A stretch of DNA of 64,000 nucleotides from an uncultured Lachnospiraceae bacterium (GTDB lineage: Bacteria; Bacillota; Clostridia; Lachnospirales; Lachnospiraceae), in contig CAMNTM010000016.1 of the NCBI GenBank assembly GCA_946558465.1, forward strand, positions 1 to 64,000. The letters run 5' to 3'. The notes under the pieces were generated by a model that was not told where the DNA came from, ran no database searches, and saw nothing but the letters and a program-made list of their open reading frames with translations. Made by a program: the position numbers and the translations under genes. Position 1 is the stretch's first letter; each line of letters starts with the position of its first letter. Below are positions 19,701 through 28,204 of this stretch, piece by piece.

Positions 19701-21176
19701 AACTTTTCCGGAGATTATCAGAGCAATGCCCATAAATATACAGAGGTAATTTTTGGAGAAGGACAGACATTCCGGGCCGGGACAATCGGTACTCTGGCGG
19801 ATAAGACGGCCTTTGGCTATGTGAAAAATTATTATGAAGAGAGGGGACAGAGAAAAAGGAAATGTGAGATTGACAGGATTGTTAAGGGTTGTACGGGCAT
19901 CAGAAGAAGTACCGGACAGCATCCGGGAGGGATTATCGTACTGCCGCACGGGGAGAATATCAATTCGTTTACGCCGGTTCAGCATCCGGCTAATGATATG
20001 AGTACTGACATTATTACGACACATTTTGATTATCACTCCATTGACCACAATCTTCTGAAGCTTGATATCCTGGGGCACGATGATCCGACCATGATTAAAG
20101 CTTTAGAGGCCTATATTAGTTCCCCTGCGATGGAAAATGAATATAATGAAACAGACCATCCTTTTGCAGCCACAGAAATTCCGCTTGATGATAAAGGTGT
20201 TATGTCCTTGTTTCACGATACTTCGGCACTAGGAATTACGCCGGACGATATCGGGGGTTGTCCTGTAGGGTGTCTTGGAATTCCGGAATTTGGAACAGAT
20301 TTTGTTATTCAGATGGTTGTAGATACGAAGCCCCAGACTCTGTCAGATCTGATCCGTATTTCCGGCCTGTCCCACGGGACAGATGTATGGCTGAATAATG
20401 CTCAGGAGCTGATCAAAAGCGGAAAGGCTACGATTTCCACGGCAATTTGTACTCGTGATGACATTATGACATATCTGATAAATAAGGGGATGGACAGCGA
20501 AGAGTCCTTTACGATTATGGAGCGTGTCCGAAAGGGTGCAGTGGCAAAAGGTAAATGCAGGGAATGGCCGCAGTTTAAGGAGGATATGAAGGCAAACGGT
20601 GTTCCGGACTGGTATATCTGGTCCTGTGAAAAAATTAAATATATGTTTCCGAAAGCACACGCAGCCGCATATGTTATGATGGCTTACCGGATTGCATACT
20701 GTAAGATAAATTATCCGCTGGCTTATTACGGCGCATATTTCGGTATTCGTGCAGATGCGTTTTCTTATGAGATTATGTGCCAGGGCAGGGAAAGGCTTCA
20801 GAGCTATATTGATGATTACACCAGACGCGCCGATTCTCTGAGCAAAAAGGAGCAGGATACAATGAAGGATATGCATATTGTTCAGGAAATGTACGCGAGA
20901 GGTTATGAGTTTCTTCCGATTGATATTTACCGGGCGAAGGCATCAAAGTTTCAGATTATTGACGGAAAGCTGATGCCGCCGTTTTCTAGTATTGACGGAA
21001 TGGGAGATAAGGCGGCGGAGGCCGTGGAGGAGGCGGCCAAAGATGGTCCGTATTTATCCAAAGATGATTTCAGGCAGAGAACAAAGGCGAGCCAGTCAGT
21101 GATAGATTATATGACAGAGCTTGGACTGTTTGGGGATTTACCACAGTCAAATCAATTGTCGTTGTTTGATTTATGA
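16728..21176 (+). CDS. polC: DNA polymerase III alpha subunit, Gram-positive PolC type
   Basis: The replicative polymerase with built-in proofreading, 1482 aa. In order: N-terminal domain (1-230); OB-fold (about 240-330, GEIVIRGKVISFDTKE); PHP domain starting RVELHCHTKMSDMDG and ending in AITDHG; an inserted DEDDh 3'-5' exonuclease (about 440-610, VVFDLETTG and the late HHRAVDDAR); PHP remainder; and polymerase core. The core has the catalytic NKEPDIDLNFSGDY and a zinc-knuckle region with C-x2-C pairs (CRKCHY, CPRCGE). The C-terminal QLSLFDL matches a beta-clamp binding motif. The length and exonuclease insertion are normal for PolC. Confidence 0.98.
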   Translation: MSKLFFEVFPTLKMGEEIRTLFSDVEVTKVSTNSMRTFIKVYLVSRHLIQKNRIYEAERLLKTQLFGKSRVDVEIQETYELSEQYTPENIIREYFESFLVELNQRSVVERSMLQNAKYAFEDENILCLQLTDTIVVQGKKEALSKYLRKVYAERFGRPIEVRILYKKPKESRLKYNELQLKQEVDTILAQAENIRRQKADSQTEHKEAGERKQKAVFNGKRKSADDSGLVYGRPFDDEPIELSQVAGEMGEIVIRGKVISFDTKEIRNEKTIVMYALTDFTDTIMVKMFVRNDQLSDVLAEVKEGAFLKIKGVTTIDKFDGELTIGSVFGIKKIPDFTETRKDTAPQKRVELHCHTKMSDMDGVSEVRDIVKRAHDWGHKAIAITDHGVVQAFPDANHYIETLDREDPFKIIYGVEGYLVDDLQDVAVNEKGQSLDGSYVVFDLETTGFSSIKDKIIEIGAVKVENGEITDKYSTFVNPKVPIPFQITQLTSITDKMVMEAPDIETVLPEFLEFAGDAVLVAHNAGFDVGFIEQNCRYQDIIPDFTSVDTVALARILLPTLSKFKLNVVAKALNISQEHHHRAVDDARVTADIFVKFIQMLGDRDIHTLKKLNQFGAHNADAVKKLPSYHVIILAKNDVGRVNLYTLVSKSHLDYFSRRPRIPKSELSSHREGLIVGSACEAGELYQAILNDKSEAKIARIVDYYDYLEIQPLGNNLFMIPEERITKVNSKEDLEEINRRIIRLGEQFEKPVVATCDVHFLDPGDEVYRRIIMTGKGFADADNQAPLYLRTTEEMLAEFEYLGSAKAKEIVIDNPNRIADMVEKISPVRPDKCPPVIPDSDKMLKEICYEKAYSMYGDPLPEIVTERLERELNSIISNGFAVMYIIAQKLVWKSNEDGYLVGSRGSVGSSFVATMAGITEVNPLSPHYYCRKCHYSDFESDEVRAYAGGCGWDMPDKLCPRCGEPLAKDGFDIPFETFLGFKGNKEPDIDLNFSGDYQSNAHKYTEVIFGEGQTFRAGTIGTLADKTAFGYVKNYYEERGQRKRKCEIDRIVKGCTGIRRSTGQHPGGIIVLPHGENINSFTPVQHPANDMSTDIITTHFDYHSIDHNLLKLDILGHDDPTMIKALEAYISSPAMENEYNETDHPFAATEIPLDDKGVMSLFHDTSALGITPDDIGGCPVGCLGIPEFGTDFVIQMVVDTKPQTLSDLIRISGLSHGTDVWLNNAQELIKSGKATISTAICTRDDIMTYLINKGMDSEESFTIMERVRKGAVAKGKCREWPQFKEDMKANGVPDWYIWSCEKIKYMFPKAHAAAYVMMAYRIAYCKINYPLAYYGAYFGIRADAFSYEIMCQGRERLQSYIDDYTRRADSLSKKEQDTMKDMHIVQEMYARGYEFLPIDIYRAKASKFQIIDGKLMPPFSSIDGMGDKAAEAVEEAAKDGPYLSKDDFRQRTKASQSVIDYMTELGLFGDLPQSNQLSLFDL

Positions 21177-21250
21177 TTTTTTCATTTCGCAGGATGCCGG
21201 GCTGCGGAGATTAAAAGGAATATGTTCATGCAGGAGGTTATGGGAGGAAT

Positions 21251-22117
21251 TTGAGGAGTAGATATAGAGGGATTTTATACATTATTCTTGCAGCATTTTG
21301 TTTTTCACTTATGAATATGTTTGTGCATATGGCAGGGGACCTGCCACCGGTGCAGAAAAGCTTTTTTCGAAATTTTGTAGCAGCGATTTTTGCTTTTATT
21401 TTGCTTAAGAAGGATAAGGTTCCGCTTCGATGTAAGCGGGAGAATCTAATATATCTTGTCATGCGTGCGGGGCTTGGAACCGTCGGAATTCTGTGTAATT
21501 TTTATGCGGTAGACCATCTGGTGTTGTCAGACGCATCTATGTTGAATAAGATGTCCCCCTTTTTTGCAGTGCTTTTCAGCTATATAATTTTAAAGGAGCG
21601 GGTGACGGTTCCACAGGCGTTGTTTGTGACGGGGGCATTTTTAGGAAGCATGTTTGTGGTGAAGCCAAGCTTTGCGAATATGGATTTACTTCCCTCTGTG
21701 CTTGGACTGCTTGGCGGTGTGTGTGCCGGAGCTGCGTATACGATGGTTAGAAAGCTTGGAATGAGTGGGGAGAAGGGGGCGTTCATTGTATTGTTTTTCT
21801 CTGTATTTTCCTGCACAGCAACATTGCCGTGGCTGGTGTTTGACTATCATCCGATGACCGGACTGCAGCTTACAGCATTACTCTTGGCGGGACTTTCGGC
21901 AGCGGGAGGACAATTTTCTATTACGGCGGCTTATTGTCATGCACCGGCTAAAGAGATTTCAGTGTATGATTATTCACAGATTATCTTTTCAGCTGTAATG
22001 GGTTTTCTGGCCTTCGGACAGATCCCGGATATGCTGAGCTGGCTTGGTTACGGAGTGATTTGCAGTATGGCAGTGTTTATGTTCCTTTATAATAACAGAA
22101 GGCAGTCTTTGAGATAA
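21251..22117 (+). CDS. EamA/DMT-family permease
   Basis: A 10-helix drug/metabolite transporter with two EamA repeats, 288 aa (first repeat about residues 5-130, second about 145-280). The start is most likely TTG at 21251: GGGAGGA is close upstream and all later Met codons would remove the first helix. An ATG at 21240 is out of frame and stops after four codons. The first repeat contains QKSFFRNFVAA and a conserved EAM-like end (VTVPQALFVTGAFLGSMFVVKP). Substrates in this family range from amino acids to nucleosides; none can be assigned. Confidence 0.87.
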   Translation: MRSRYRGILYIILAAFCFSLMNMFVHMAGDLPPVQKSFFRNFVAAIFAFILLKKDKVPLRCKRENLIYLVMRAGLGTVGILCNFYAVDHLVLSDASMLNKMSPFFAVLFSYIILKERVTVPQALFVTGAFLGSMFVVKPSFANMDLLPSVLGLLGGVCAGAAYTMVRKLGMSGEKGAFIVLFFSVFSCTATLPWLVFDYHPMTGLQLTALLLAGLSAAGGQFSITAAYCHAPAKEISVYDYSQIIFSAVMGFLAFGQIPDMLSWLGYGVICSMAVFMFLYNNRRQSLR

Positions 22118-22196
22118 CATATAAATGCTGTGTCTGAGATGATAATTATGAAATTGAAGATAAAATTAGAAGATTCAAAGAGGAGGTAAGGAGAAT

Positions 22197-22550
22197 ATGG
22201 CATCTAGTCAGGAGTTTGTAAATTATGCAGCGGAGCAGATGAGCGGTGCGGGAAGTATTACATACCGCAAGATGTTCGGTGAATATGGAATATATTGTAA
22301 TAGGAAGATTGTAGGTGTAATCTGTGATGACCAGCTGTTTTTGAAAATAACGGAAGGAGGGCGCAGGCTCTGCAGAGAAGCAGAGGAGGCGCCGCCTTAT
22401 GAGGGAGCAAAGCCTCATCTGCTGATAGAAAATCTGGAAGACAGAGAATATCTGGAGAAGCTTGTCAGAGTTACTTTTGAAGAATTGCCGGAGCCAAAGC
22501 CAAAAAAGAAAACCGGGAAGAAAACAGCCGGAGGGAGGAAAGCTGATTGA
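22197..22550 (+). CDS. TfoX N-terminal domain protein
   Basis: A 117-aa protein made of the TfoX_N domain alone (about residues 1-95), recognisable from ITYRKMFGEYGIYCNRKIVG and FLKITEGGR. The tail is Lys-rich (PKPKKKTGKKTAGGRKAD), which could bind nucleic acid. TfoX/Sxy proteins regulate competence in Gammaproteobacteria, but stand-alone TfoX_N proteins in Clostridia have no proven function. The stop codon overlaps the TTG start of the methyltransferase gene (TTGA), so the two are translationally coupled. Confidence 0.87.
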   Translation: MASSQEFVNYAAEQMSGAGSITYRKMFGEYGIYCNRKIVGVICDDQLFLKITEGGRRLCREAEEAPPYEGAKPHLLIENLEDREYLEKLVRVTFEELPEPKPKKKTGKKTAGGRKAD

Positions 22551-23119
22551 AGCAGTCGCAGATTACCTGGTGGTGTCAGGAGATGATACGTCTTTGGGTG
22601 CCTGAGGGCGGTACCTATGTAGACGCAACGATGGGAAATGGGAATGATACTTTGTTATTCTGCCGTATGGCTGGAAAAAGCGGTAAGGTATATGCTTTTG
22701 ATATACAGGAAGAGGCTCTTAAAAAGACAAGGGATTTATTATATTCTCAAAATCTTTTAGATTGTGCCGAACTGATTTTAGACGGTCATGAGCATATGGA
22801 TCGATATATTGGAAAAAATACGGCTGATGCAGTCTGCTTTAATTTTGGCTACCTTCCGGGAGGCAGCCATGCAGCAGCTACAAGGGCGGAAACAAGCATT
22901 GAAGCGATACGCAAAGGTTTATGTATATTAAAGCCCGGCGGCATGATGAGCCTGTGCGTTTACTGCGGAGGAGACACTGGATTCGAAGAAAAGGAGCAAA
23001 TATTAAAATATCTGAAAGAGCTTTTGCCAAAAGAATATATTGTAATTGTAAATGAATATTATAATAGAAGAAATCATCCGCCGATGCCTGTGTTTATATG
23101 GAAATCTGAAAATATATAA
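22547..23119 (+). CDS. Class I SAM-dependent methyltransferase, putative rRNA methylase family (YtqB-like)
   Basis: 190 aa. The SAM-binding motif is VDATMGNGNDTLLFCRM (about residues 25-41), followed by VYAFDIQEEAL and a FNFGYLPGG catalytic-region motif. These are hallmarks of the PF06962 putative rRNA methylase family. The end, NRRNHPPMPVFIWKS, is also typical. The TTG start at 22547 is supported by GGGAGGAAAGC upstream and by the 4-bp overlap with the TfoX-like gene; the next Met (22583) would cut into the fold. The target nucleotide is unknown. Confidence 0.9.
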   Translation: MKQSQITWWCQEMIRLWVPEGGTYVDATMGNGNDTLLFCRMAGKSGKVYAFDIQEEALKKTRDLLYSQNLLDCAELILDGHEHMDRYIGKNTADAVCFNFGYLPGGSHAAATRAETSIEAIRKGLCILKPGGMMSLCVYCGGDTGFEEKEQILKYLKELLPKEYIVIVNEYYNRRNHPPMPVFIWKSENI

Positions 23120-23193
23120 AGCAAAATATGAATGCCTGTGTTTATGAAAGCGAAAATTTGTTAATACTCCTTTAAAATGAAAGGAGTGTTTTC

Positions 23194-23388
23194 ATGTCTG
23201 GAAAGAAGAATAAACCAATTAAGCTTGAAGAGTTAACGCAGGAAGAGAAGATGAAATATGAGATTGCCGAAGAGCTGGGCCTCCTTGACAGAGTTCTTTC
23301 AGATGGGTGGAGATCCTTATCCTCCAAAGAAACAGGACGGATCGGAGGACTCCTTGCACGTCGGAAAAAAGATGAAAGTAAAAAGTAA
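23194..23388 (+). CDS. Small acid-soluble spore protein, alpha/beta type
   Basis: A 64-aa protein with the alpha/beta-type SASP pattern: KYEIAEELGLLDRV, then GWRSLSSKETGRIGGLLARRKK. SASPs coat spore DNA and protect it from UV and heat. The sequence is closest to the divergent SspF-like group with the LSSKETGRIGG turn, rather than the main SspA/B group. AAAGGAG precedes the ATG. A forespore (SigG) promoter would be expected; I could not find a convincing one in the short upstream region. This gene is direct evidence that the organism belongs to an endospore-forming lineage. Confidence 0.88.
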   Translation: MSGKKNKPIKLEELTQEEKMKYEIAEELGLLDRVLSDGWRSLSSKETGRIGGLLARRKKDESKK

Positions 23389-23436
23389 CAAAAATATTAC
23401 AAATATTTAATAAGTATGAATATTTGGTGATAAAAG

Positions 23437-23465
23437 TTGAAAATAAGATATCCTTTTGCTATAAT
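23437..23465 (+). promoter_or_regulatory. Promoter of the WecG/TagA-like gene
   Basis: TTGAAA (23437-23442), a 17-bp spacer and a perfect TATAAT (23460-23465), about 32 bp before the start codon. Confidence 0.8.
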
Positions 23466-23497
23466 CAAAAAACTGAAACTTAGGTGCAGGTGAAATT

Positions 23498-24190
23498 ATG
23501 AGCGAAAAGATAAACGTTTTAGATATAGAGATAGATAAACTTACTGCGAAGGAATCTATGAAAGAATCTATAGAGTATATGATGTCAGAGCCTGTAAGTA
23601 TTATTGAGATGGTAACGGTTGACGGACTGATGCAGATGGGTGAGGTTCAGAATCTTAAAGAAGAGATCAGTCGTTTTGAGCTTGTGCTTGCAGGGGATAA
23701 GACAATACTGGAGGCGGCTGAGGTCACAGAGCGCAGATATCTGCAGGAGACAGAAAACAGAACGTTTCTTAAGATGTTTTTCCGGTATCTGCATAAGAAT
23801 CATAAAAGAGTGTATCTGTTAGTAGAGACGGAGGAGGAAGGAGAGGAATTCTATAATTATCTGGAAAGCTGCTACAGCGGAATGCAGGCTGTAGGGCTGG
23901 CAAAGGTTTCGGCACAGAATCGTGCAGATGATATGTTGGTGAATGCTATCAACGGAGGGGAGGTAGACTGTGTTCTTGCAGCACTGTCCGCGCCGCTTCA
24001 GGAGGAATTTATTGTAAAGAACAGAGGTGTTCTGAATACTAGGATCTGGCTTGGGCTTGGTAAGGATATTCTTCCGGTCGGCCGGCGGGGAGCCGGACAG
24101 AAAAAATTTACCCAGTTTTTTATGAAGCATATATTTAAAAAAGAGATTGAGAAAAGAAAGCGTATACAGCAGGCATATGCTGCAAAATAA
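23498..24190 (+). CDS. Divergent WecG/TagA/CpsF-family glycosyltransferase-like protein
   Basis: A 230-aa soluble protein that aligns by eye with the WecG/TagA family. It has the N-terminal INVLDIEIDKLTAKESM strand, the TVDGLMQM segment in place of the usual T-x-N-A/H, and a retained Asp in LVLAGDKTIL. Further on are the ALSAPLQEEFIVKNRG block (family G-x-P-x-QE-x-W) and the LGLGKDILPVGRRGAG turn. Classical members transfer ManNAc to a lipid-linked GlcNAc for teichoic acid or capsule. The nucleotide-sugar region here is unusual, so activity is uncertain. It has its own promoter and terminator. Confidence 0.7.
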   Translation: MSEKINVLDIEIDKLTAKESMKESIEYMMSEPVSIIEMVTVDGLMQMGEVQNLKEEISRFELVLAGDKTILEAAEVTERRYLQETENRTFLKMFFRYLHKNHKRVYLLVETEEEGEEFYNYLESCYSGMQAVGLAKVSAQNRADDMLVNAINGGEVDCVLAALSAPLQEEFIVKNRGVLNTRIWLGLGKDILPVGRRGAGQKKFTQFFMKHIFKKEIEKRKRIQQAYAAK

Positions 24191-24201
24191 ATATGAAAAT
24201 T

Positions 24202-24243
24202 GAGGAAATCAACAAAAAAATGTGATTTCCTCTTTATTTTTTT
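24202..24243 (+). terminator. Rho-independent terminator
   Basis: GAGGAAATCA (24202-24211) pairs perfectly with TGATTTCCTC (24223-24232), followed by TTTATTTTTTT. Confidence 0.9.
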
Positions 24244-24346
24244 GTTGATATATATTAAGATAGACTCTAAGAGTATGCTTTTTTGACGAAAAATAGAGGG
24301 GTTTGTTGTGGAAAATGCATATTGATATGAGTGGAGGAGATAGAAT

Positions 24347-25435
24347 ATGATATCTAATCAGATACTCCAGAATACGCTGGAGGGCTTAAAGGGGATTACG
24401 AGAATTGATTTTTGCGTTATGGATACAGATGGAAAAACACTTGCAGGCACAATCACGGAACAGGAGAACTGTGAGGAAGAGGTGCTGGCGTTTGTGGAGT
24501 CCCCGGCAGACAGTCAGGTTGTACACGGATATCAGTTTTTTAAAATTTTCGACGAACACCAGCTGGAATATATTCTGCTTGCGAACGGGGCAAGTGATGA
24601 TGTATATATGGTCGGCAAGATTGCCGTATTTCAGATTCAGAATCTTCTAATCGCCTATAAAGAGCGGTTTGATAAAGATAATTTTATTAAAAATCTGCTT
24701 TTGGACAACCTGCTGTTGGTGGATATTTATAACCGCGCAAAAAAATTACATATTGACACAGAAGTCAGACGTGTTATCTTTATAATTGAGACAAAACATG
24801 AGAAGGACAGCAATGCTCTTGATAATGTCAGAAGTGTTCTGGGAAATAAATCAAAAGATTTTGTCACCGCGGTAGACGAGAAGAATATTATTGTTGTAAA
24901 AGAGCTTGAATTAAATGACGGTTACAAGGAGCTTGAAAAGATGGCGCAGAATTTCTATGATCTTCTGATGGAGGATGGAGAGGAAGAGGTTCTGATATCC
25001 TATGGAACTGTTGTAGGAGATATCAAGGAGGTTTCCAAATCTTATAAGGAGGCGAAGCTTGCGCTTGACGTAGGAAAGATATTTTTCGGAGAAAAGAACA
25101 TCTTTGCCTACAGTTCTCTTGGAATAGGACGTCTGATTTATCAGCTTCCGATTCCACTTTGTAAAATGTTTATCCGCGAGATTTTTGAGGGAAAATCTCC
25201 GGATGATTTTGACGAGGAGACATTGGCGACGATTAATAAATTTTTTGAAAATAATCTCAACGTGTCAGAGACCTCAAGACAGCTTTATATTCATCGTAAT
25301 ACACTGGTTTACCGGCTGGATAAGCTTCAGAAAAGTACCGGACTTGATCTTCGTGTGTTTGAAGATGCCATTACTTTTAAGATTGCACTCATGGTTGTAA
25401 AATACATGAAGTATATGGAATCTCTGGAGTATTAA
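24347..25435 (+). CDS. CdaR/PucR-type transcriptional regulator
   Basis: A 362-aa regulator. The N-terminal 110 residues resemble a small sensor domain, followed by a GGDEF-like CdaR middle region (about 125-270). A C-terminal PucR-type helix-turn-helix (about 295-355) reads FENNLNVSETSRQLYIHRNTLVYRLDKLQKSTGLDLR. Proteins of this group often sense organic acids or sugar diacids, but the ligand here is unknown. It stands 17 bp upstream of ftsE in the same direction, so it may be co-transcribed with the cell-division genes and could control them. This is inference from position. Confidence 0.87.
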   Translation: MISNQILQNTLEGLKGITRIDFCVMDTDGKTLAGTITEQENCEEEVLAFVESPADSQVVHGYQFFKIFDEHQLEYILLANGASDDVYMVGKIAVFQIQNLLIAYKERFDKDNFIKNLLLDNLLLVDIYNRAKKLHIDTEVRRVIFIIETKHEKDSNALDNVRSVLGNKSKDFVTAVDEKNIIVVKELELNDGYKELEKMAQNFYDLLMEDGEEEVLISYGTVVGDIKEVSKSYKEAKLALDVGKIFFGEKNIFAYSSLGIGRLIYQLPIPLCKMFIREIFEGKSPDDFDEETLATINKFFENNLNVSETSRQLYIHRNTLVYRLDKLQKSTGLDLRVFEDAITFKIALMVVKYMKYMESLEY

Positions 25436-25452
25436 ATAATTAGGAGGAAACT

Positions 25453-26139
25453 ATGATTGAATTAAAAGAAGTAACAAAAGAGTACTCGAAAGGAATTGCG
25501 GCCCTGAACGGGATAAATCTTAAAATCGCACAGGGTGAGTTTGTATTTATTGTAGGTGACAGCGGTTCAGGAAAGTCGACGCTGATTCGTCTGATTATGA
25601 AGGAGCTTGACCCTACGTCGGGAACAATTGTAGTAAACGGACAGAATCTGAACCGGATGAAGCATAGAAAGATTCCGATGTATCGGAGGGGAATTGGAGT
25701 AGTATTTCAGGATTTCAGGCTTTTAAAGGACAGGAATATCTATGAAAACATTGCTTTTGCACAGCGTGTAACGGAGACCTCATCCAGAATTATCAAGAAA
25801 AAAGTGCCGGCGGCGTTATCTTTGGTTGGTCTGGCTCAAAAATATAAAGCATATCCAAAGGAGTTATCCGGCGGTGAACAGCAAAGAGTTGCGATAGCAA
25901 GGGCGATTGTAAACGAACCGGCGATTTTGCTGGCAGATGAGCCTACAGGTAACCTGGATCCTACGAATTCCTGGGAAATTATGAAGCTTCTGGAGGAGGC
26001 AAATGACAGAGGAACAACTGTACTGGTCGTTACGCATAACCAGGAGATTGTAAACGAGATGAAAAAGCGTGTTGTTACGATGAAGAAGGGCGTCATCGTA
26101 AGCGACGAGAAAAAAGGTGGGTATAATAATGAAAATTAG
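25453..26139 (+). CDS. ftsE: Cell division ATP-binding protein FtsE
   Basis: The ATPase of the FtsEX complex, which transmits cytoplasmic ATP hydrolysis to peptidoglycan hydrolases outside the membrane at the division site. 228 aa. Walker A GDSGSGKST, signature LSGGEQQRVAIARAI, Walker B ILLADEPTGNLDP and H-loop VVTHN are all present. It overlaps ftsX by 11 bp. The downstream M23 hydrolase with a long coiled coil is the expected FtsEX partner in Firmicutes. Confidence 0.96.
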   Translation: MIELKEVTKEYSKGIAALNGINLKIAQGEFVFIVGDSGSGKSTLIRLIMKELDPTSGTIVVNGQNLNRMKHRKIPMYRRGIGVVFQDFRLLKDRNIYENIAFAQRVTETSSRIIKKKVPAALSLVGLAQKYKAYPKELSGGEQQRVAIARAIVNEPAILLADEPTGNLDPTNSWEIMKLLEEANDRGTTVLVVTHNQEIVNEMKKRVVTMKKGVIVSDEKKGGYNNEN

Positions 26140-27037
26140 TACTTTTGGATATTCAATGAAGCAGGGAGTAAAGAATATAGGAAGAAATAAGATGTTCTCT
26201 ATTGCATCAGTTGCTACTATGTCTGCATGTATATTCTTGTTCGGTTTATTCTATGCGATTGTAATTAACTTTAATTATATTGTTGAAAAGGCAGAAGAAG
26301 GGGTGGCTATCACCGTATTTTTTGAGGAGGATGCTACAGATACGCAGAAAACCCAGATAGGTGAGGAACTTGCAAAAGCGGACGGTGTTTTGGACGTGAA
26401 TTATGTAAGCGCGGAAGAGGCATGGGATAATTTCCAGGGCAATTATTTCGGAGAATCTGCAGATTTGGCGGAAGGCTTTAAAAACGATAATCCATTGGGA
26501 AATTCTGATAACTACGAAGTATACATGGCAGATGTGTCAAAGCAGGCAGATGTTGTTGAGTTTGCAGAAAGTCTGAACGGGGTCCGTAAGATAAGGAAAT
26601 CAGATGTAGTTGCAAAGACCCTGACCAGTGTAAACAGACTGGTAGGGTATGTGTCAGTTGCTATTGTTGCGATTCTTCTGGCTGTATCCATCTTCCTGAT
26701 CAGTAATACGGTCACGATGGGTATTACGGTAAGACGGGAAGAGATTGCAATTATGAAGTACATAGGTGCAAAGGATGGATTTGTGCGTGCGCCGTTCGTG
26801 TTTGAGGGTCTGCTGATTGGTATTATAGGCGCGGTAATACCACTGGTACTTTTATATTTTATGTATGAGAAGGCTATCCAGTATGTGATGACGAAGTTCA
26901 GTCTTTTGAATAATATCATTGACTTTCTTCCAGTTGCGTCTGTATATCGTACATTGCTGCCGGTAGGAATTGCTTTGGGAGTAGGAATAGGTTTTGTAGG
27001 AAGCTTCTTTACAATAAGAAAACATTTAAGGGTATAA
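26129..27037 (+). CDS. ftsX: Cell division protein FtsX
   Basis: The membrane partner of FtsE, 302 aa from the ATG at 26129 (a GTG at 26117 is in frame but less likely). One helix near residues 20-45 is followed by a large extracytoplasmic domain (about 50-165). This contains the ferredoxin-like region AITVFFEEDATDTQK that contacts the hydrolase. Three C-terminal helices follow (about 175-200, 225-250, 270-295), with the FtsX signature TVTMGITVRREEIAIMKYIGA. No catalytic function of its own; it activates the downstream PcsB-like protein. Confidence 0.96.
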   Translation: MKISTFGYSMKQGVKNIGRNKMFSIASVATMSACIFLFGLFYAIVINFNYIVEKAEEGVAITVFFEEDATDTQKTQIGEELAKADGVLDVNYVSAEEAWDNFQGNYFGESADLAEGFKNDNPLGNSDNYEVYMADVSKQADVVEFAESLNGVRKIRKSDVVAKTLTSVNRLVGYVSVAIVAILLAVSIFLISNTVTMGITVRREEIAIMKYIGAKDGFVRAPFVFEGLLIGIIGAVIPLVLLYFMYEKAIQYVMTKFSLLNNIIDFLPVASVYRTLLPVGIALGVGIGFVGSFFTIRKHLRV

Positions 27038-27055
27038 TTTTTCAGGGGGTTACAT

Positions 27056-28192
27056 ATGCTACAGGGGAAAAGTAAAAAAATAGTCAGTCTGCTGGCTGCA
27101 GCAGTATTTTGTTTTGGGATTGCATTTTCATCTCAGGCAGCGTCAATTGAGGATGCCAAGAAAAAAGCTGAGGAGCTGGAAGGACAAAAGGACGCGGCGG
27201 AGTCGCAGAAGGCGTCGTTGACAGAGCAGCTGAATGCAGTCTTAGGGGAGATGGAAGAGACACAGGAAAAGCTGGCAGCAAAAGAAGAAGAGATCGAACA
27301 GAAGGAAGAAGAGCTTGCACAGGCTAAGGTTGATGAAAATGACCAGTATGAAAGCATGAAAAAACGTATTAAATATATGTACGAGAATGGAAATGCTGAG
27401 TTTATTGAGATATTGTGCGAGTCAAAGGATATTAGCGAATTTTTAAATAATGCTGAGTACATCACGACAATTTCTGAATATGACAGAGAGCAGCTGGTCA
27501 AATTTCAGGAGATTGTAAAGCTTGTTCAGGAGCAGGAGGAGGCTCTTCAGGAAGAATATACGGAGCTGACAGTGCTTCAGACAGAGCTTGAGGATAAGCA
27601 TAGTGAGGTGGAGCAGCTGCTGGCAGAGACGAATATGAAGCTTGAGGATTTGGAAGAACAGATTGGTGAAAATGCAGCCACGCTGGATAAGCTTATAAAG
27701 GAGGCAGAGGCAGCGGCAGAGCGTAAGCGTCAGGCAGAGGAAGCAGCAAAGGCGGCGGCAGCCGGGTCAGGTTCTTCTTATTCAACTCCGGGGCCGGCTG
27801 TTGTCACAGGAAACGGACAGTTCAGTCATCCGTGTCCGTCGGGGTATATTACCAGCTACTTTGGGGAATATAGAAGTCCGAGTGATCCGGCGCATAAAGG
27901 GATGGATTTTGGAACCAATCGAGTGCCGGCGCCTACATATGCAGCAGCGGCGGGTACAGTGACTACGGCGGGCTGGAGCAACAGTGCCGGGAACTGGGTA
28001 GTTATCAATCATGGGAACGGTCTTGTCACAAAATATATGCATCATTCATCTTTGTGTGTCAGGGCCGGACAGCGGGTAGAAAAGGGACAGCAGATTGGCA
28101 TGTCTGGAACTACCGGGCAGTCAAGCGGTATCCATCTTCATTTCCAGGTGGAGCTGAATGGAAGAGCGGTTGATCCAAGAAACTATTTATAG
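27056..28192 (+). CDS. PcsB/EnvC-like murein hydrolase with coiled coil and M23 peptidase domain
   Basis: A secreted 378-aa protein. Signal peptide (about residues 1-30, ending SSQAAS), then a long coiled coil (about 31-225) rich in Glu, Lys, Gln and Leu. An Ala/Ser linker leads into a C-terminal M23 endopeptidase domain (about 255-378). Zinc-site motifs are visible: HKGMDFG (H-x3-D) and GIHLHFQVEL (H-x-H), plus the KYMHHSS His. Position after ftsEX matches the FtsEX-activated hydrolases, where the coiled coil docks on FtsX. With both M23 ligand motifs present it should be an active zinc enzyme, unlike the degenerate EnvC. Confidence 0.93.
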   Translation: MLQGKSKKIVSLLAAAVFCFGIAFSSQAASIEDAKKKAEELEGQKDAAESQKASLTEQLNAVLGEMEETQEKLAAKEEEIEQKEEELAQAKVDENDQYESMKKRIKYMYENGNAEFIEILCESKDISEFLNNAEYITTISEYDREQLVKFQEIVKLVQEQEEALQEEYTELTVLQTELEDKHSEVEQLLAETNMKLEDLEEQIGENAATLDKLIKEAEAAAERKRQAEEAAKAAAAGSGSSYSTPGPAVVTGNGQFSHPCPSGYITSYFGEYRSPSDPAHKGMDFGTNRVPAPTYAAAAGTVTTAGWSNSAGNWVVINHGNGLVTKYMHHSSLCVRAGQRVEKGQQIGMSGTTGQSSGIHLHFQVELNGRAVDPRNYL

Positions 28193-28204
28193 GGAGATTA
28201 TTGT

